From Bacillota bacterium (GTDB taxonomy: Bacteria; Bacillota; Sulfobacillia; JAJZYS01; JAJYTV01), in contig JAJYNV010000209.1 in NCBI GenBank assembly GCA_021786135.1, forward strand, positions 1 through 20,937: a stretch of DNA of 20,937 nucleotides, given 5' to 3'. Positions within the stretch are counted from its first letter, which is position 1; each line of letters begins with the position of its first letter. The notes below the pieces were generated by a model, which made no database searches, had not been told where the DNA came from, and worked only from the letters and a program-made list of their open reading frames with translations. Shown here piece after piece: positions 6,924-14,640 of this stretch. The translations under genes were made by a program, and so were the position numbers.

Positions 6924-7810
6924 CCTACCAGCTTGCGGTCGTCTCCGGCAAGGGTGGCACCGGGAAGACGACGGTAGCCGCGGCGCTCGCGGATCTCGCC
7001 GGATCCGTCGTGATGGCGGACTGCGACGTCGAGGCGCCGAACCTGCACCTCGTGCTGCCGCACGAGACCCTGCGCGAGCAGGAGTTCTACGGCAACCGCG
7101 TAGCGACGATCGACCGCGAGGCCTGCATCGACTGCGGCGTCTGCGAGCCCGTCTGCCGTTTCGGGGCGATTCGCTGGAAGGACGGCGAGTACGAGGTCGA
7201 GGACGCCACCTGTGAGGGCTGCGGGGCCTGCACATTCGTCTGTCCCCAGGACGCCGTGACGCTCGAGCCGCGGCGCACGGGCACGGTCAAGCTCGCGAAA
7301 GCCCCGGGCGGCTCCTTCGCCCACGCGGAACTGGCGCTCGCCGCGGACGGGTCCGGGAAGCTCGTGACAGAGGTCCGGCAACTCGCGACCGCAGAGGCGC
7401 GCGCGAGCGGCCAGGATGTCATCATCGACGGGGCTCCGGGCACGGGCTGCGTCGTGATCTCGACGATGACGGGATGCCAGGCGGTCCTCGCGGTCACGGA
7501 GCCGACAAAGTCCGGTTGGCATGACCTCGAGCGCGCTCTGAACGTAGCGGAGCACTTCCGCATCGCCACCTTCGTGGCGATCAACAAGTGGGACATCTGC
7601 CCGGAGATGACCGAGGAGATCGAGGAGAGGTGCGGGGAACGCAAGGTCACGGTCGTGGGCCGGATCCCCTGGGATCCGGCGGTCGCAGAGGCCATGACCA
7701 GGCAGAAGCCGGTGACGCAGATCGGCGGTCCGGCCGCGGAGGCCATCCGGGCCATCTGGGCGGAGATGTCCGCGAGGCGGCCGCGCCAGCTGCGGATAGA
7801 GGAGGTCTGA
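6920..7810 (+). CDS. MinD/Mrp-type ATPase with inserted ferredoxin domain (second of pair)
   Basis: This 296-residue paralogue of the preceding ATPase has the same plan: deviant Walker A GKGGTGKTT (10-18), switch I DCDVEAPN (34-41), cysteines 69, 72, 75, 79 and 98, 101, 104, 108 for two [4Fe-4S] clusters, and switch II DGAPGTGC (170-177). It retains the more typical DCDVE and DGxPGxGC versions, whereas the first copy has DYDVE and DCPPGSSC. The two may therefore form an asymmetric dimer. The start overlaps the previous stop by four bases. The next gene follows after three bases, preceded by GAGGAGG located in the end of this frame. Its location would be cytoplasmic. Function is inferred as cluster assembly or delivery with the NifX-like proteins downstream. 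Confidence 0.93.
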   Translation: MTYQLAVVSGKGGTGKTTVAAALADLAGSVVMADCDVEAPNLHLVLPHETLREQEFYGNRVATIDREACIDCGVCEPVCRFGAIRWKDGEYEVEDATCEGCGACTFVCPQDAVTLEPRRTGTVKLAKAPGGSFAHAELALAADGSGKLVTEVRQLATAEARASGQDVIIDGAPGTGCVVISTMTGCQAVLAVTEPTKSGWHDLERALNVAEHFRIATFVAINKWDICPEMTEEIEERCGERKVTVVGRIPWDPAVAEAMTRQKPVTQIGGPAAEAIRAIWAEMSARRPRQLRIEEV

Positions 7811-7813
7811 CAC

Positions 7814-8527
7814 ATGCCGCGTCCGACGAAGCGCCGATGGGTCGGGTGTGGAGCCGACATCACCTACTTCAAGCCGCGCGGCGTGCCGCTGAGCAGCCTC
7901 GAGGAGGTTGCCCTGACCATCGAGGAGCTCGAGGCAATCCGCCTCAAGGACCTTGAGGGACTGGATCAGCAGGCGTGCGCCGATCGTATGCGGATCTCCC
8001 GCCCAACCTTCCACCGAATCCTGCGGGCGGCGCACGCGAAGATCGCGGATGCCCTCACGGCGGGCAAGGCGATCCGCATCGGCGGCGGGCACCATGTCTA
8101 TTACGACGGGAAGTCGGGGGGAGCCGGCGGTGACGGGGCCGGGGATCTCTCCATACGGGAGCGGGAGAACCCAGGGGAGGATGGACACGTGCGAATTGCA
8201 GTTTCGGCGACGGGAGCTGGGCTAGACAGCCAGGTGGATGAGCGTTTCGGGTGGTGCACGCACTTCATCGTCTGTGACGGCGACGATCCCGAGGCGAGCG
8301 CGGAATCGCACGAGAATCCGGCGCTCGCCAGCCTTTCCGGTGCGGGCATCGCGGCTGCCCAGTTTGTCGACGGGCTCGGGGTCAAGGTGGTGCTCACGGG
8401 AAGTCTTGGGCCGAGCGCGGCGCGGGTGACGGATGCGGCGGGCATCCGGGGCTACGCCCTGCGCACTGGCATGACGGTCCGTGAGGCGATCGCCGCCTGG
8501 AGGGTCGGTGAACTGCACCAGATATAG
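7814..8527 (+). CDS. DUF134 DNA-binding domain fused to NifX/NifB-like cofactor-binding domain
   Basis: This 237-residue protein joins two domains that are often separate genes. Residues 1-95 are DUF134: MPRPTKRR, FKPRGVPLSSLEEV, LTIEELEAIRLKDLEG, then a helix-turn-helix with MRISRPTFHRIL, and GKAIRIGGG. A Gly-rich linker (about 98-122) leads to a Nitro_FeMo-Co domain (126-237) beginning VRIAVSATG, with QVDERFGWC at the putative cofactor site and closing with alternating strands and helices. The DNA-binding half suggests a regulator that reads cofactor status through the other half; that is inference. The start ATG 7814 has GAGGAGG eight bases upstream. A strong internal ribosome site could also release the second domain alone (see 8174-8191). 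Confidence 0.9.
   Translation: MPRPTKRRWVGCGADITYFKPRGVPLSSLEEVALTIEELEAIRLKDLEGLDQQACADRMRISRPTFHRILRAAHAKIADALTAGKAIRIGGGHHVYYDGKSGGAGGDGAGDLSIRERENPGEDGHVRIAVSATGAGLDSQVDERFGWCTHFIVCDGDDPEASAESHENPALASLSGAGIAAAQFVDGLGVKVVLTGSLGPSAARVTDAAGIRGYALRTGMTVREAIAAWRVGELHQI
8174..8191 (+). promoter_or_regulatory. Internal ribosome binding site and GTG start inside the fusion gene
   Basis: GGGGAGG (8174-8180) stands eight bases before GTG (8189-8191), which is in frame with the fusion gene and falls exactly at the first residue of the NifX-like domain. The free product would be about 112 residues, matching the size of stand-alone NifX-like proteins. Confidence 0.55.
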
Positions 8528-8567
8528 GACCTGTGCCAGAGCTTCGAAAACAGGGAGGTACGTATTC

Positions 8568-8927
8568 ATGAAGATTGCCGCCGTTTGCGACGGACACGAG
8601 ATCAGCAGGCACTTCGGTCACTGCGAGGCCTTCGCCATCTACGAGAACCAGGGCGACATCGTGAGCGCTCCGAACGTGGTGCCGAACCCCGGCCACCGTC
8701 CCGGGTTCCTGCCCGTCTTCCTCAAGGACAGGGGCTGCGACGTCATCATCGCCGGCGGGATGGGCCAAGCCGCCGTCGATATCTTCAACGAGCATGGGAT
8801 CGAGGTCGTTCTGGGCGCGTTCGGGCCAGCCGACGACGCCGTACAGGCCTACCTGCGCGGCGAACTCGCGTCGACGGGTGCGGTGTGCGCCGAGCACGAG
8901 CATCACCACGAAGGCGGGAGCCACTAG
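8568..8927 (+). CDS. NifX/NifB-like (dinitrogenase Fe-Mo cofactor domain) protein with His-rich tail
   Basis: This 119-residue single-domain protein of the Nitro_FeMo-Co superfamily includes the orange protein ORP, which carries a Mo-Cu sulfide cluster, and NifX, which carries FeMo-co precursors. Seen in sequence: the N-terminal strand MKIAAVCDG, HFGHCEAFAIYE at the cofactor-site position (His and Cys available as ligands), DVIIAGGMGQAAV, and GIEVVLGAFG. The C-terminus CAEHEHHHEGGSH is a metal-binding type tail. The ATG at 8568 follows GGGAGG by nine bases. It is the last gene of the operon, 40 bases after the fusion gene. Which metal it binds cannot be read from sequence. Confidence 0.9.
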   Translation: MKIAAVCDGHEISRHFGHCEAFAIYENQGDIVSAPNVVPNPGHRPGFLPVFLKDRGCDVIIAGGMGQAAVDIFNEHGIEVVLGAFGPADDAVQAYLRGELASTGAVCAEHEHHHEGGSH

Positions 8928-9004
8928 ACAGAGGGCACTCGGGTCGACGAGTCGTCAGCCTTTGGCAACTGGGCCGCAGAGATGGTGCGGGCTCTGACGC
9001 GCTA

Positions 9005-9035
9005 ACGAGCCTGCCGGCACGTGTGGCAGGCTCGT
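9005..9035. terminator. Hairpin terminator after the NifX-like operon
   Basis: ACGAGCCTGCC (9005-9015) and GGCAGGCTCGT (9025-9035) make a perfect 11-bp stem with a 9-base loop, between convergent transcription units. No T-run follows on the plus strand. Confidence 0.6.
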
Positions 9036-9070
9036 GAACTTGGACGCCACAGGAAGCCAGACCGCTTCCC

Positions 9071-9115
9071 GGGCGGGGTCGGCCCTCTGACGCTGCCAGA
9101 AGGTAGGCCCCGCCC
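9071..9115. terminator. Second inverted repeat in the convergent gap
   Basis: GGGCGGGG (9071-9078) and CCCCGCCC (9108-9115) are perfectly complementary across a 29-base loop. It lies 50 bases past the carboxypeptidase stop on the minus strand and could end that transcript. The large loop makes it weaker evidence than the 9005-9035 hairpin. Confidence 0.35.
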
Positions 9116-9164
9116 ACTATCGGATCAGAGAGCCATCGCCGACCGGCTTAACAGGCGGGAACCG

Positions 9165-10084
9165 TCAGAGAATGCTTAGCCCGGCGGGCGAGACCTCAGC
9201 GGGACCACCCACCAGCCAGGGCACATTGGGCGCATCGTGCCCGATGCTGTCCACTCTGATAATCGGGAATTCCGTCCCGGCGCAGGCGTCGAGCACAATC
9301 TCCTCGAGCACTGCCTGCGCGTCCGCTTCGCCTGCGAAGCAGTCGGACCATGTGCCCAAAACCATGCCCTTCACGGCCTTGAGGTGCCCCTGCAGACGCA
9401 GGGTCTGAAACCAGCGGTGGACGTTGGAAGTTGCGAGGCCTACCCCTCCAGCACAAGAATCGCGCCTTGAAGATCAGGAGCCCAGCGCGTTGCCAGCAGG
9501 TGGCCGAGAACATTGATCGTGCCACCCCAGGCCCGGCCTCTGCCCTCTCCTGCGCGTAGCGTACGGACGTCCCCGGTCCAGGTCGGCAGAAGGCCGAGGG
9601 CGCCCTCCCCGGTCACGGTGCGCAGAAACCACGGCAGTTCGATCTCCCTGTTGTCTGGATGGCCGAAGGTGTACAGGAGGTCCGGGCCATGCAGCGTCTG
9701 CACGCCGCTCTCTGCGGTGAGGGCATTGAGGAAGATGGTCAGGTCGCTCATGCCAGAAACCCATTTCGGATCAGCCCTGAGAGCATCGAAGTCCAGGCGG
9801 TCTACAATCGACAGGCAGCCGTAGCCGCCCTGGGCAGCCATCACCATGCGCACCTCCGGATCGCGCAGCATGGTGTTGAAGTCCTCCGCCCTATCCTCGT
9901 GCGTTCCCGCAAGGCCACGCCACTCGTCGAAAAGATGCGTACCGCTCCGCACGCGAAAGCCGAGGCCTTCGAGGGTCGCCATGCCTGTTTCCACCCGCTG
10001 CCGCTCCTCCCGCACGGAACTGGACGGTGCCACAACGGCGATCACGTCTCCCGGCTGCAGGGGCATCGGCTTCAGCATGTCCAA
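9165..10084 (-). pseudogene. LD-carboxypeptidase (peptidase family S66), frameshifted
   Basis: The family trims murein tetrapeptides (LdcA) or cleaves related peptides (MccF). Visible landmarks are PLQPGDVIAVVAPSS at the N-terminus, AAQGGYGCLSIVDRLDFD at the nucleophile elbow, GMSDLTIFLNAL, GAILVLE (the catalytic Glu strand), and SIGHDAPNVPWLVGGPAEV (the His loop). After LVLEG the frame hits TAG (9440-9442). Restoring one base in the GAGGGGTAGG stretch (9439-9449) gives LEEVGLATSN continuing in the next frame to the stop at 9165, so one A appears to have been lost. The unshifted product would lack the catalytic His. The residue at the usual nucleophile position is unclear in GGYGCLS. The start is TTG 10084, seven bases after GGAGGG; ATG 10078 is the alternative. 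It could be a sequencing error. Confidence 0.8.
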
Positions 10085-10171
10085 AGGAAATCCCTCCACT
10101 GTAGGGTCTAGGCAGGTAGTTCGAACTGATGTTCTGTTATCCTGCCGATCGGAGAGTCTGGCCCAATCCCG

Positions 10172-10208
10172 TTGACCCATATATCCGATGTAGTACAGTA
10201 CTATATAG
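10172..10208. promoter_or_regulatory. Promoter/operator region with palindromes before the flavin-oxidase/MarR genes
   Basis: A perfect palindrome TAGTACAGTACTA (10191-10203) is followed with overlap by CTATATAG (10201-10208). TTGACC (10172-10177) with TACAGT (10194-10199) at 16-base spacing is a possible -35/-10 pair overlapping the palindrome. The site is 28 bases before the start at 10231. The operon ends in a MarR-type regulator, and such regulators usually bind palindromes of this size over their own promoters. The divergent carboxypeptidase gene could share it. Confidence 0.6.
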
Positions 10209-10230
10209 AACAGAAAAGGAGGATGCGGAC

Positions 10231-10701
10231 TTGGCCACGGACGCAGAGATCTGCGCGCAGCTCATGGCTGTAGCTGAGGCGGCTTACGTCACCACCGTGG
10301 ATGGTGAGGGATTTCCCGAGACGCGAGCGATGTTCAACCTTCGCCGGACAGCCGACTATCCCGCACTCAGCGCCCTCTTCCGACAGCATACCGAGGATCT
10401 GCTCGTCTACCTTGCGACGAACACGTCCTCGCGCAAGGTCGGGCACATGCAAAGGGACCGCAAGGCGTCCATCTACTACTGCCAGCCAGCCGAGGTGCGA
10501 GGATTGAACCTGGTGGGCTTCCTTGAAGTCGTGCACGACCAGGCCATCAAGTCCCACCTATGGCAGGAGGGGTGGGAGAGGTACTATCCGCAGGGACCTT
10601 CCGACCCGGACTATGCGGTGCTGCGCATGCGCCCGCTGTTCGCGAGGTATTACCACAAGCTCCAGGTGATCGAACTGCATTTCGCACCGTCGAACGCATG
10701 A
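10231..10701 (+). CDS. Pyridoxamine 5'-phosphate oxidase-like FMN-binding protein
   Basis: This 156-residue protein of the PNPOx-like split-barrel superfamily (general stress protein 26 type) binds FMN, F420 or haem in various members. The pattern fits: AAYVTTVDGEGFPETRAMF (first strands of the barrel), LLVYLATNTSSRKVGHMQRD (phosphate-contacting region), KASIYYCQP, GLNLVGFLEVV, and the closing FARYYHKLQVIELHF. Start is TTG 10231, eight bases after AAGGAGG; the frame is open upstream but without a ribosome site. It overlaps the MarR gene by four bases (ATGA), so the two are co-translated. Substrate and exact cofactor are unknown. A stress or redox role is likely from its partner. Confidence 0.88.
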   Translation: MATDAEICAQLMAVAEAAYVTTVDGEGFPETRAMFNLRRTADYPALSALFRQHTEDLLVYLATNTSSRKVGHMQRDRKASIYYCQPAEVRGLNLVGFLEVVHDQAIKSHLWQEGWERYYPQGPSDPDYAVLRMRPLFARYYHKLQVIELHFAPSNA

Positions 10702-11135
10702 AGGAGCAACGGGAGGGAGGATTTCTTCTCGACAAGATCCACCATCTGGCGCGGCGGACGTTCACCGAGAAGCTGCGCGACCACGGCATCCACGAACTCA
10801 ACGCGGCCCAGGGCAGGATCATGTTCGTGCTCTGGCGGCACAGCAGCATGCCGATCCAGGAACTCGCACAGGCGACCGGCCTTGGGAAGTCAACCCTCAC
10901 CAGCATGCTGGACCGTCTCGAAGCGGCGGGTCACATAAGCCGCGCACCCTCAGCAGAAGATCGCCGGCAGACCATGGTGGCCGCCTCGGCAAAGAGCATC
11001 GCACACATGGAGCGCTACGTGCAGGTGTCCAAGGACATGAACGAGCTGTTCTACAGGGGCTTTGCCCCTGGCGAGATCGATGATTTCGAAAGGTACTTGC
11101 GCAGAATCCTAGGCAACCTGTCCGGGGTCCGATGA
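10698..11135 (+). CDS. MarR family transcriptional regulator
   Basis: This 145-residue winged helix-turn-helix repressor has the usual MarR length. The N-terminal dimerisation helix is LLDKIHHLARRTFTEKL. The recognition region is IQELAQATGLGKSTLTSML followed by LEAAGHISR, and the wing carries SAEDRRQTMV with the conserved Asp-Arg-Arg. C-terminal helices (about 105-145) complete the dimer interface. The ATG at 10698 overlaps the preceding stop. It most likely controls its own operon through the palindrome at 10191-10208, and is released by a small aromatic ligand or by oxidation. No Cys typical of OhrR sensing is seen near the N-terminus. Confidence 0.92.
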   Translation: MKEQREGGFLLDKIHHLARRTFTEKLRDHGIHELNAAQGRIMFVLWRHSSMPIQELAQATGLGKSTLTSMLDRLEAAGHISRAPSAEDRRQTMVAASAKSIAHMERYVQVSKDMNELFYRGFAPGEIDDFERYLRRILGNLSGVR

Positions 11136-11164
11136 CGTAAGCCTCCGCGAAACAGGGTGAGTCT

Positions 11165-11863
11165 TTGTCCTCTCCGACAGATCGCTTCTTCAACGGGTTC
11201 ACGAGATCGGCGCTCAGGTTCCTGTCGCAGATCCGGTCGCACAACGATCGGACGTGGTTTGACGCGCACAGGTCCGACTACGAACGGCACCTTTTGGCGC
11301 CCTTGCGGGACCTTGTGACCGACCTCGCGCCGTCGATGGCGGACATCGATCCCCTCTTTGAGCTACGCCCGGCGGTCGGCAAGACGATCTCGAAGATCTT
11401 CAGGGACACGCGGTTTTCCCGGGACAAGTCGCCGTTCCGCAGCACGATGTGGATCACCTTCAAGCGACCAGCGAAGCACTGGCTGGAGATCCCGGCATAT
11501 TTCTTTGAACTCTCGAGCGAGACGTACCGCTTCGGTATGGGATTCTACGCGGCCGGGCCGGGTACGATGGATGAGCTCCGCGCTCGCATGGAAAAAGACC
11601 CCCGCGCGTTCCTCCAGGCGATCGCCTTCTATCCAGAGCAGAGCATCTTCCACCTGGAGGGGGAGACCTATAGGAGACCGATCCCAAATCAAATGGCCCC
11701 TGAGATCCAGCCCTGGTATCAGAAGAAGAGCTTCTACCTGGTCTCGAACCGCCTGGCAGACGACCTGCTCCTGCGGCGGGAACTCGTGGACGAGCTCATG
11801 GACGGGTACCGCGTGCTGGCTCCCATCTACCGCTACCTCGTCGCGTCGGGCACCACGAGGTAG
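11165..11863 (+). CDS. DUF2461 family protein
   Basis: This 232-residue protein matches the DUF2461 (TIGR02453) family, whose members are about 220-230 residues and of unknown biochemical function. Typical elements are FFNGFTRSALRFLSQIRSHN, RTWFDAHRSDYER, KTISKIFRDTRFSRDKSPF, a central FELSSETYRFGMGFY and the C-terminal RRELVDELMDGYRVLAPIY. No signal peptide or membrane segment is present. The start is TTG 11165, about five bases after AGGGTGA. It follows the MarR gene by 29 bases and could be read from the same transcript. Confidence 0.88.
   Translation: MSSPTDRFFNGFTRSALRFLSQIRSHNDRTWFDAHRSDYERHLLAPLRDLVTDLAPSMADIDPLFELRPAVGKTISKIFRDTRFSRDKSPFRSTMWITFKRPAKHWLEIPAYFFELSSETYRFGMGFYAAGPGTMDELRARMEKDPRAFLQAIAFYPEQSIFHLEGETYRRPIPNQMAPEIQPWYQKKSFYLVSNRLADDLLLRRELVDELMDGYRVLAPIYRYLVASGTTR
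11834..11862 (+). terminator. Inverted repeat at the end of the DUF2461 gene
   Basis: TACCTCGT (11834-11841) and ACGAGGTA (11855-11862) form a perfect 8-bp stem with a 13-base loop. The 3' arm covers the stop codon. No T-run follows, so termination is only possible, not shown. Confidence 0.35.
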
Positions 11864-12109
11864 GAAGGTCGCCTCGGTCTGGTCTGGCATCGTGAATAGG
11901 GGCAAGGCAATTCAGCGGGGCTCGGCGAGCGCTCCTTAGGTATCCCGGTCCGCGTGCGTGGCTTCAAAGGTGAAGCGCAGGTGTAGAAACCCGAGCGGCA
12001 CCGAATTATGCTTACCAGAAGGTTTCCAGATGCGTCCGAAGAAGTTGCATCGCAAAAGTCTGCGTGTCGCGCGCAGCCCAGCTGGCTGCCCGACGATCCG
12101 ACCTTGGAG

Positions 12110-14596
12110 ATGGGTGCCTTGTCGAGGATACGGACATATGCCGCCGTATTTGTTTCCCTGACCTTCGTGGCAGTCATGGGTACTCCTCTTGCGAGGGGCG
12201 CAGCGGCGACACCTGCGGTTGTGCTCTCCGACGTGAGCACGTCCTATCGCAGTACGGTAGAGATCCCAGTCCAGCTTCTGAACGGACAGCCCTTCTCGCA
12301 TTTGCAGCAGACGTTCACCTATGATCCGCAGGTGCTCACCTTCACCGGGATCGTGGGTGACCTTGCGGCGCAGTCTGCCACACTGAGCGCAGCTTCGGCG
12401 GGACGCGGCAGGATTTTGGTGGAGGGCACAGGCTCGTTCATCGCACCTGCGCCTGACACGACGCTCTACTACCTGTCCTTCCGCGCAAAGGCTCAGACGT
12501 CCGTCACGACGGCGGTGCAGCTCGTGCGTTCGCTTCTGGGCAACCGGGCGCAGTCCAGACCGTCGACCGCGACGGTGCAACTTGTCTACGGCTGGACCAA
12601 CATAGGTCCCTTCAACATCAACACGGGGACGGGATTGCATAGCGCCCAGTCGGGTGTCGTTTCAGCAGTCGGCTTCGCTCCCGGCTCGGACATCCTCTAT
12701 CTAGCCTCCGGCCAAGCCCATCCGATGTCGGGTCCGGGCGGCTATCCCGGGGTCACAGGCGACGGCGGCATCTATAAGTCTAATGACGGCGGCCAGACAT
12801 GGAGCTTTGCAGATCTTGGGCTCAGCTATACGGACGTCACTGCCCTCGCCGTCGACCCGACAAACCCGCAGGTGGCCGTTATTGAGGTGGAAGGTCCGGA
12901 GCCGACCACGGGCCTGATCTACAAGACGGTCAACGGCGGCGAGACATGGCAGGAGACCTACCCTGCCGGTGGCTACGGGCTCGAGTACAAGGGGACGACG
13001 CTCTACGCCACGACCTTCCACGCCATCCTGGCCTCGGCCGACTTCGGCACCACGTGGCATGTCGTAGCCTCCTTCCCACACTTCATCGTCACGGCATCTG
13101 CAGTGTCCTCGGACGAGCAGACGATGTATGTCGGCGTGTGGAAGGAGAGCACGGCGTATACAAGCGGAGTCAAGAGCGCATACGCCGAAGTGCTTGCGTC
13201 GACAGACGGCGGCAAGACCTTCAGTGAGTCGCTCAACGTGGACAACGTCCTCAATCCGTCCATAAGTCAGATCGTCATCAATCCGACACAGCCCCAGAAT
13301 GTCTTCGTGGTCACCTCAAGTCCGTACCTCGGCCCTGAGAACGGGAACCCATCACTGTATGAGACGACCGACGCAGGCGCCACCTGGGCGATGATCGACA
13401 CCGTCGCCCGCGGCCTGCCCAACGCCACGCCAGTGCAGTACATCGCGGTTGATCCGCAGCAAGGCGACGTCGTGTATGGGGGTGTGAACGGGGGACTGTA
13501 CCGCTCGATCGACGATGGCGCGAGTTTCTCCCAGGTGCCCAATTTCTTCTTCGACGTGCGCTGCGTCGTCTTCGATCCGCAGAACGACCAACGCATCTAC
13601 GTCGGGACCGATCAGGGCCTCTACGCATCCCAGGACGGCGGCAGCACCTTCTCGCCCCTTAACAACCGTCCTGGCACGCTGATCTACGACATAGCGACGG
13701 ACGGCACCCAGATCTTCACAACCGTACAGGACATGTCGCCTGTCTATTCGCCGGATGACGGCAACAGCTGGACGGTTGTCAACAGGGGAGAGCTCGGCAT
13801 CGTAGCGGCAGATCCTTACGATCCATTGGTCGTGCTGATGTGGACGGAGCCTCATGTGACGGGATTCTTCTACGTATCCGAAGATGCCGGGAAGATATTC
13901 TCTGCGCCGCAGATCGACGAGACGCAACAGGAGAATACGGAGATCTGGACAGCATCAGGCTTCGCCTTCGACAAGTCTGGCGCAATCTTTCTGGCCGGTG
14001 GCCAAGGCATCTTCGAAAGCACGGACAAGGGTCAGACGTGGCAGCTTCTGCCTGGCTCTCCGAGCGATGCGCAAACCGTCGCCGTCGGCGTCGACAACCC
14101 GGCGGTGGTCTATGCGGCCAGCTGGAATGGCCTCTTCGTGTCCCACGACTATGGCGCCACCTGGACCAAGGTGAGTTCCGATGCGTTCAACTCCCTGGCT
14201 GTCGACCCGCAGAACAGCAGCATCGTGGTCGGCAGCCAGTACAACCCCAGCCTGAACCCGAACACGTTCGGGCTCCAGATCCTTGGGACCACCATGGTCA
14301 GCACCGATGACGGGGCGTCGTTTACCGAGACGTCGATGCACTCGGAAGACCATTTCACCACGTTTCCACAGGTCATGTTCGCCACGGGCGCATCCGGGCC
14401 GGTTCTGATCTACACATGCCAGAGTGGCGTGTACGCAAGCTTGAATCTCGGTCGAACATGGCGTGACGTCAGCTTCAATTTGCCGGACCGCGCCGTGACC
14501 TCCTTGACACTATCCAGCCATGGTACCGCGTACATCTCAACCTACGGGGCCGGAGTCTGGACGTACCCGAACTTCCTCGCCGCGCTCGGCGAGTAG
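12110..14596 (+). CDS. Secreted cohesin-like / Asp-box beta-propeller protein
   Basis: This is a large exported protein of about 828 residues. A signal peptide (about 1-31) includes a YAAVFVSLTFVAVMG core and an ARGAAA cleavage region. Residues 34-160 resemble a cohesin-type beta-sandwich: VEIPVQLLNG, LQQTFTYDPQVLTFTG and closing strands ending VQLV. The rest is a repeated beta-propeller with about 13 Asp-box (BNR) motifs of the S-x-D-x-G-x-T-W type, for example SNDGGQTWSF, TVNGGETWQE, STDKGQTWQL and SHDYGATWTK. This pattern is shared by sortilin/VPS10, sialidase and Ycf48-like proteins. No sialidase Arg triad or glycosidase core was recognised. The start is uncertain: ATG 12110 has GGAG too close, while TTG 12119 has it nine bases away; ATG 12008 has no ribosome site. 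Likely extracellular or cell-surface, binding a polymer or protein partner. Confidence 0.82.
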   Translation: MGALSRIRTYAAVFVSLTFVAVMGTPLARGAAATPAVVLSDVSTSYRSTVEIPVQLLNGQPFSHLQQTFTYDPQVLTFTGIVGDLAAQSATLSAASAGRGRILVEGTGSFIAPAPDTTLYYLSFRAKAQTSVTTAVQLVRSLLGNRAQSRPSTATVQLVYGWTNIGPFNINTGTGLHSAQSGVVSAVGFAPGSDILYLASGQAHPMSGPGGYPGVTGDGGIYKSNDGGQTWSFADLGLSYTDVTALAVDPTNPQVAVIEVEGPEPTTGLIYKTVNGGETWQETYPAGGYGLEYKGTTLYATTFHAILASADFGTTWHVVASFPHFIVTASAVSSDEQTMYVGVWKESTAYTSGVKSAYAEVLASTDGGKTFSESLNVDNVLNPSISQIVINPTQPQNVFVVTSSPYLGPENGNPSLYETTDAGATWAMIDTVARGLPNATPVQYIAVDPQQGDVVYGGVNGGLYRSIDDGASFSQVPNFFFDVRCVVFDPQNDQRIYVGTDQGLYASQDGGSTFSPLNNRPGTLIYDIATDGTQIFTTVQDMSPVYSPDDGNSWTVVNRGELGIVAADPYDPLVVLMWTEPHVTGFFYVSEDAGKIFSAPQIDETQQENTEIWTASGFAFDKSGAIFLAGGQGIFESTDKGQTWQLLPGSPSDAQTVAVGVDNPAVVYAASWNGLFVSHDYGATWTKVSSDAFNSLAVDPQNSSIVVGSQYNPSLNPNTFGLQILGTTMVSTDDGASFTETSMHSEDHFTTFPQVMFATGASGPVLIYTCQSGVYASLNLGRTWRDVSFNLPDRAVTSLTLSSHGTAYISTYGAGVWTYPNFLAALGE

Positions 14597-14640
14597 GGCC
14601 AGGCGTCGTTCCCTGGATGTCGGCATCTCGGCACTGCATC

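Noticed and set aside
5745..8188. Long minus-strand open frames opposite the Fe-S ATPase operon
   Set aside because: Arg- and His-rich shadows with no motifs; the plus strand has clear Walker A and ferredoxin motifs.
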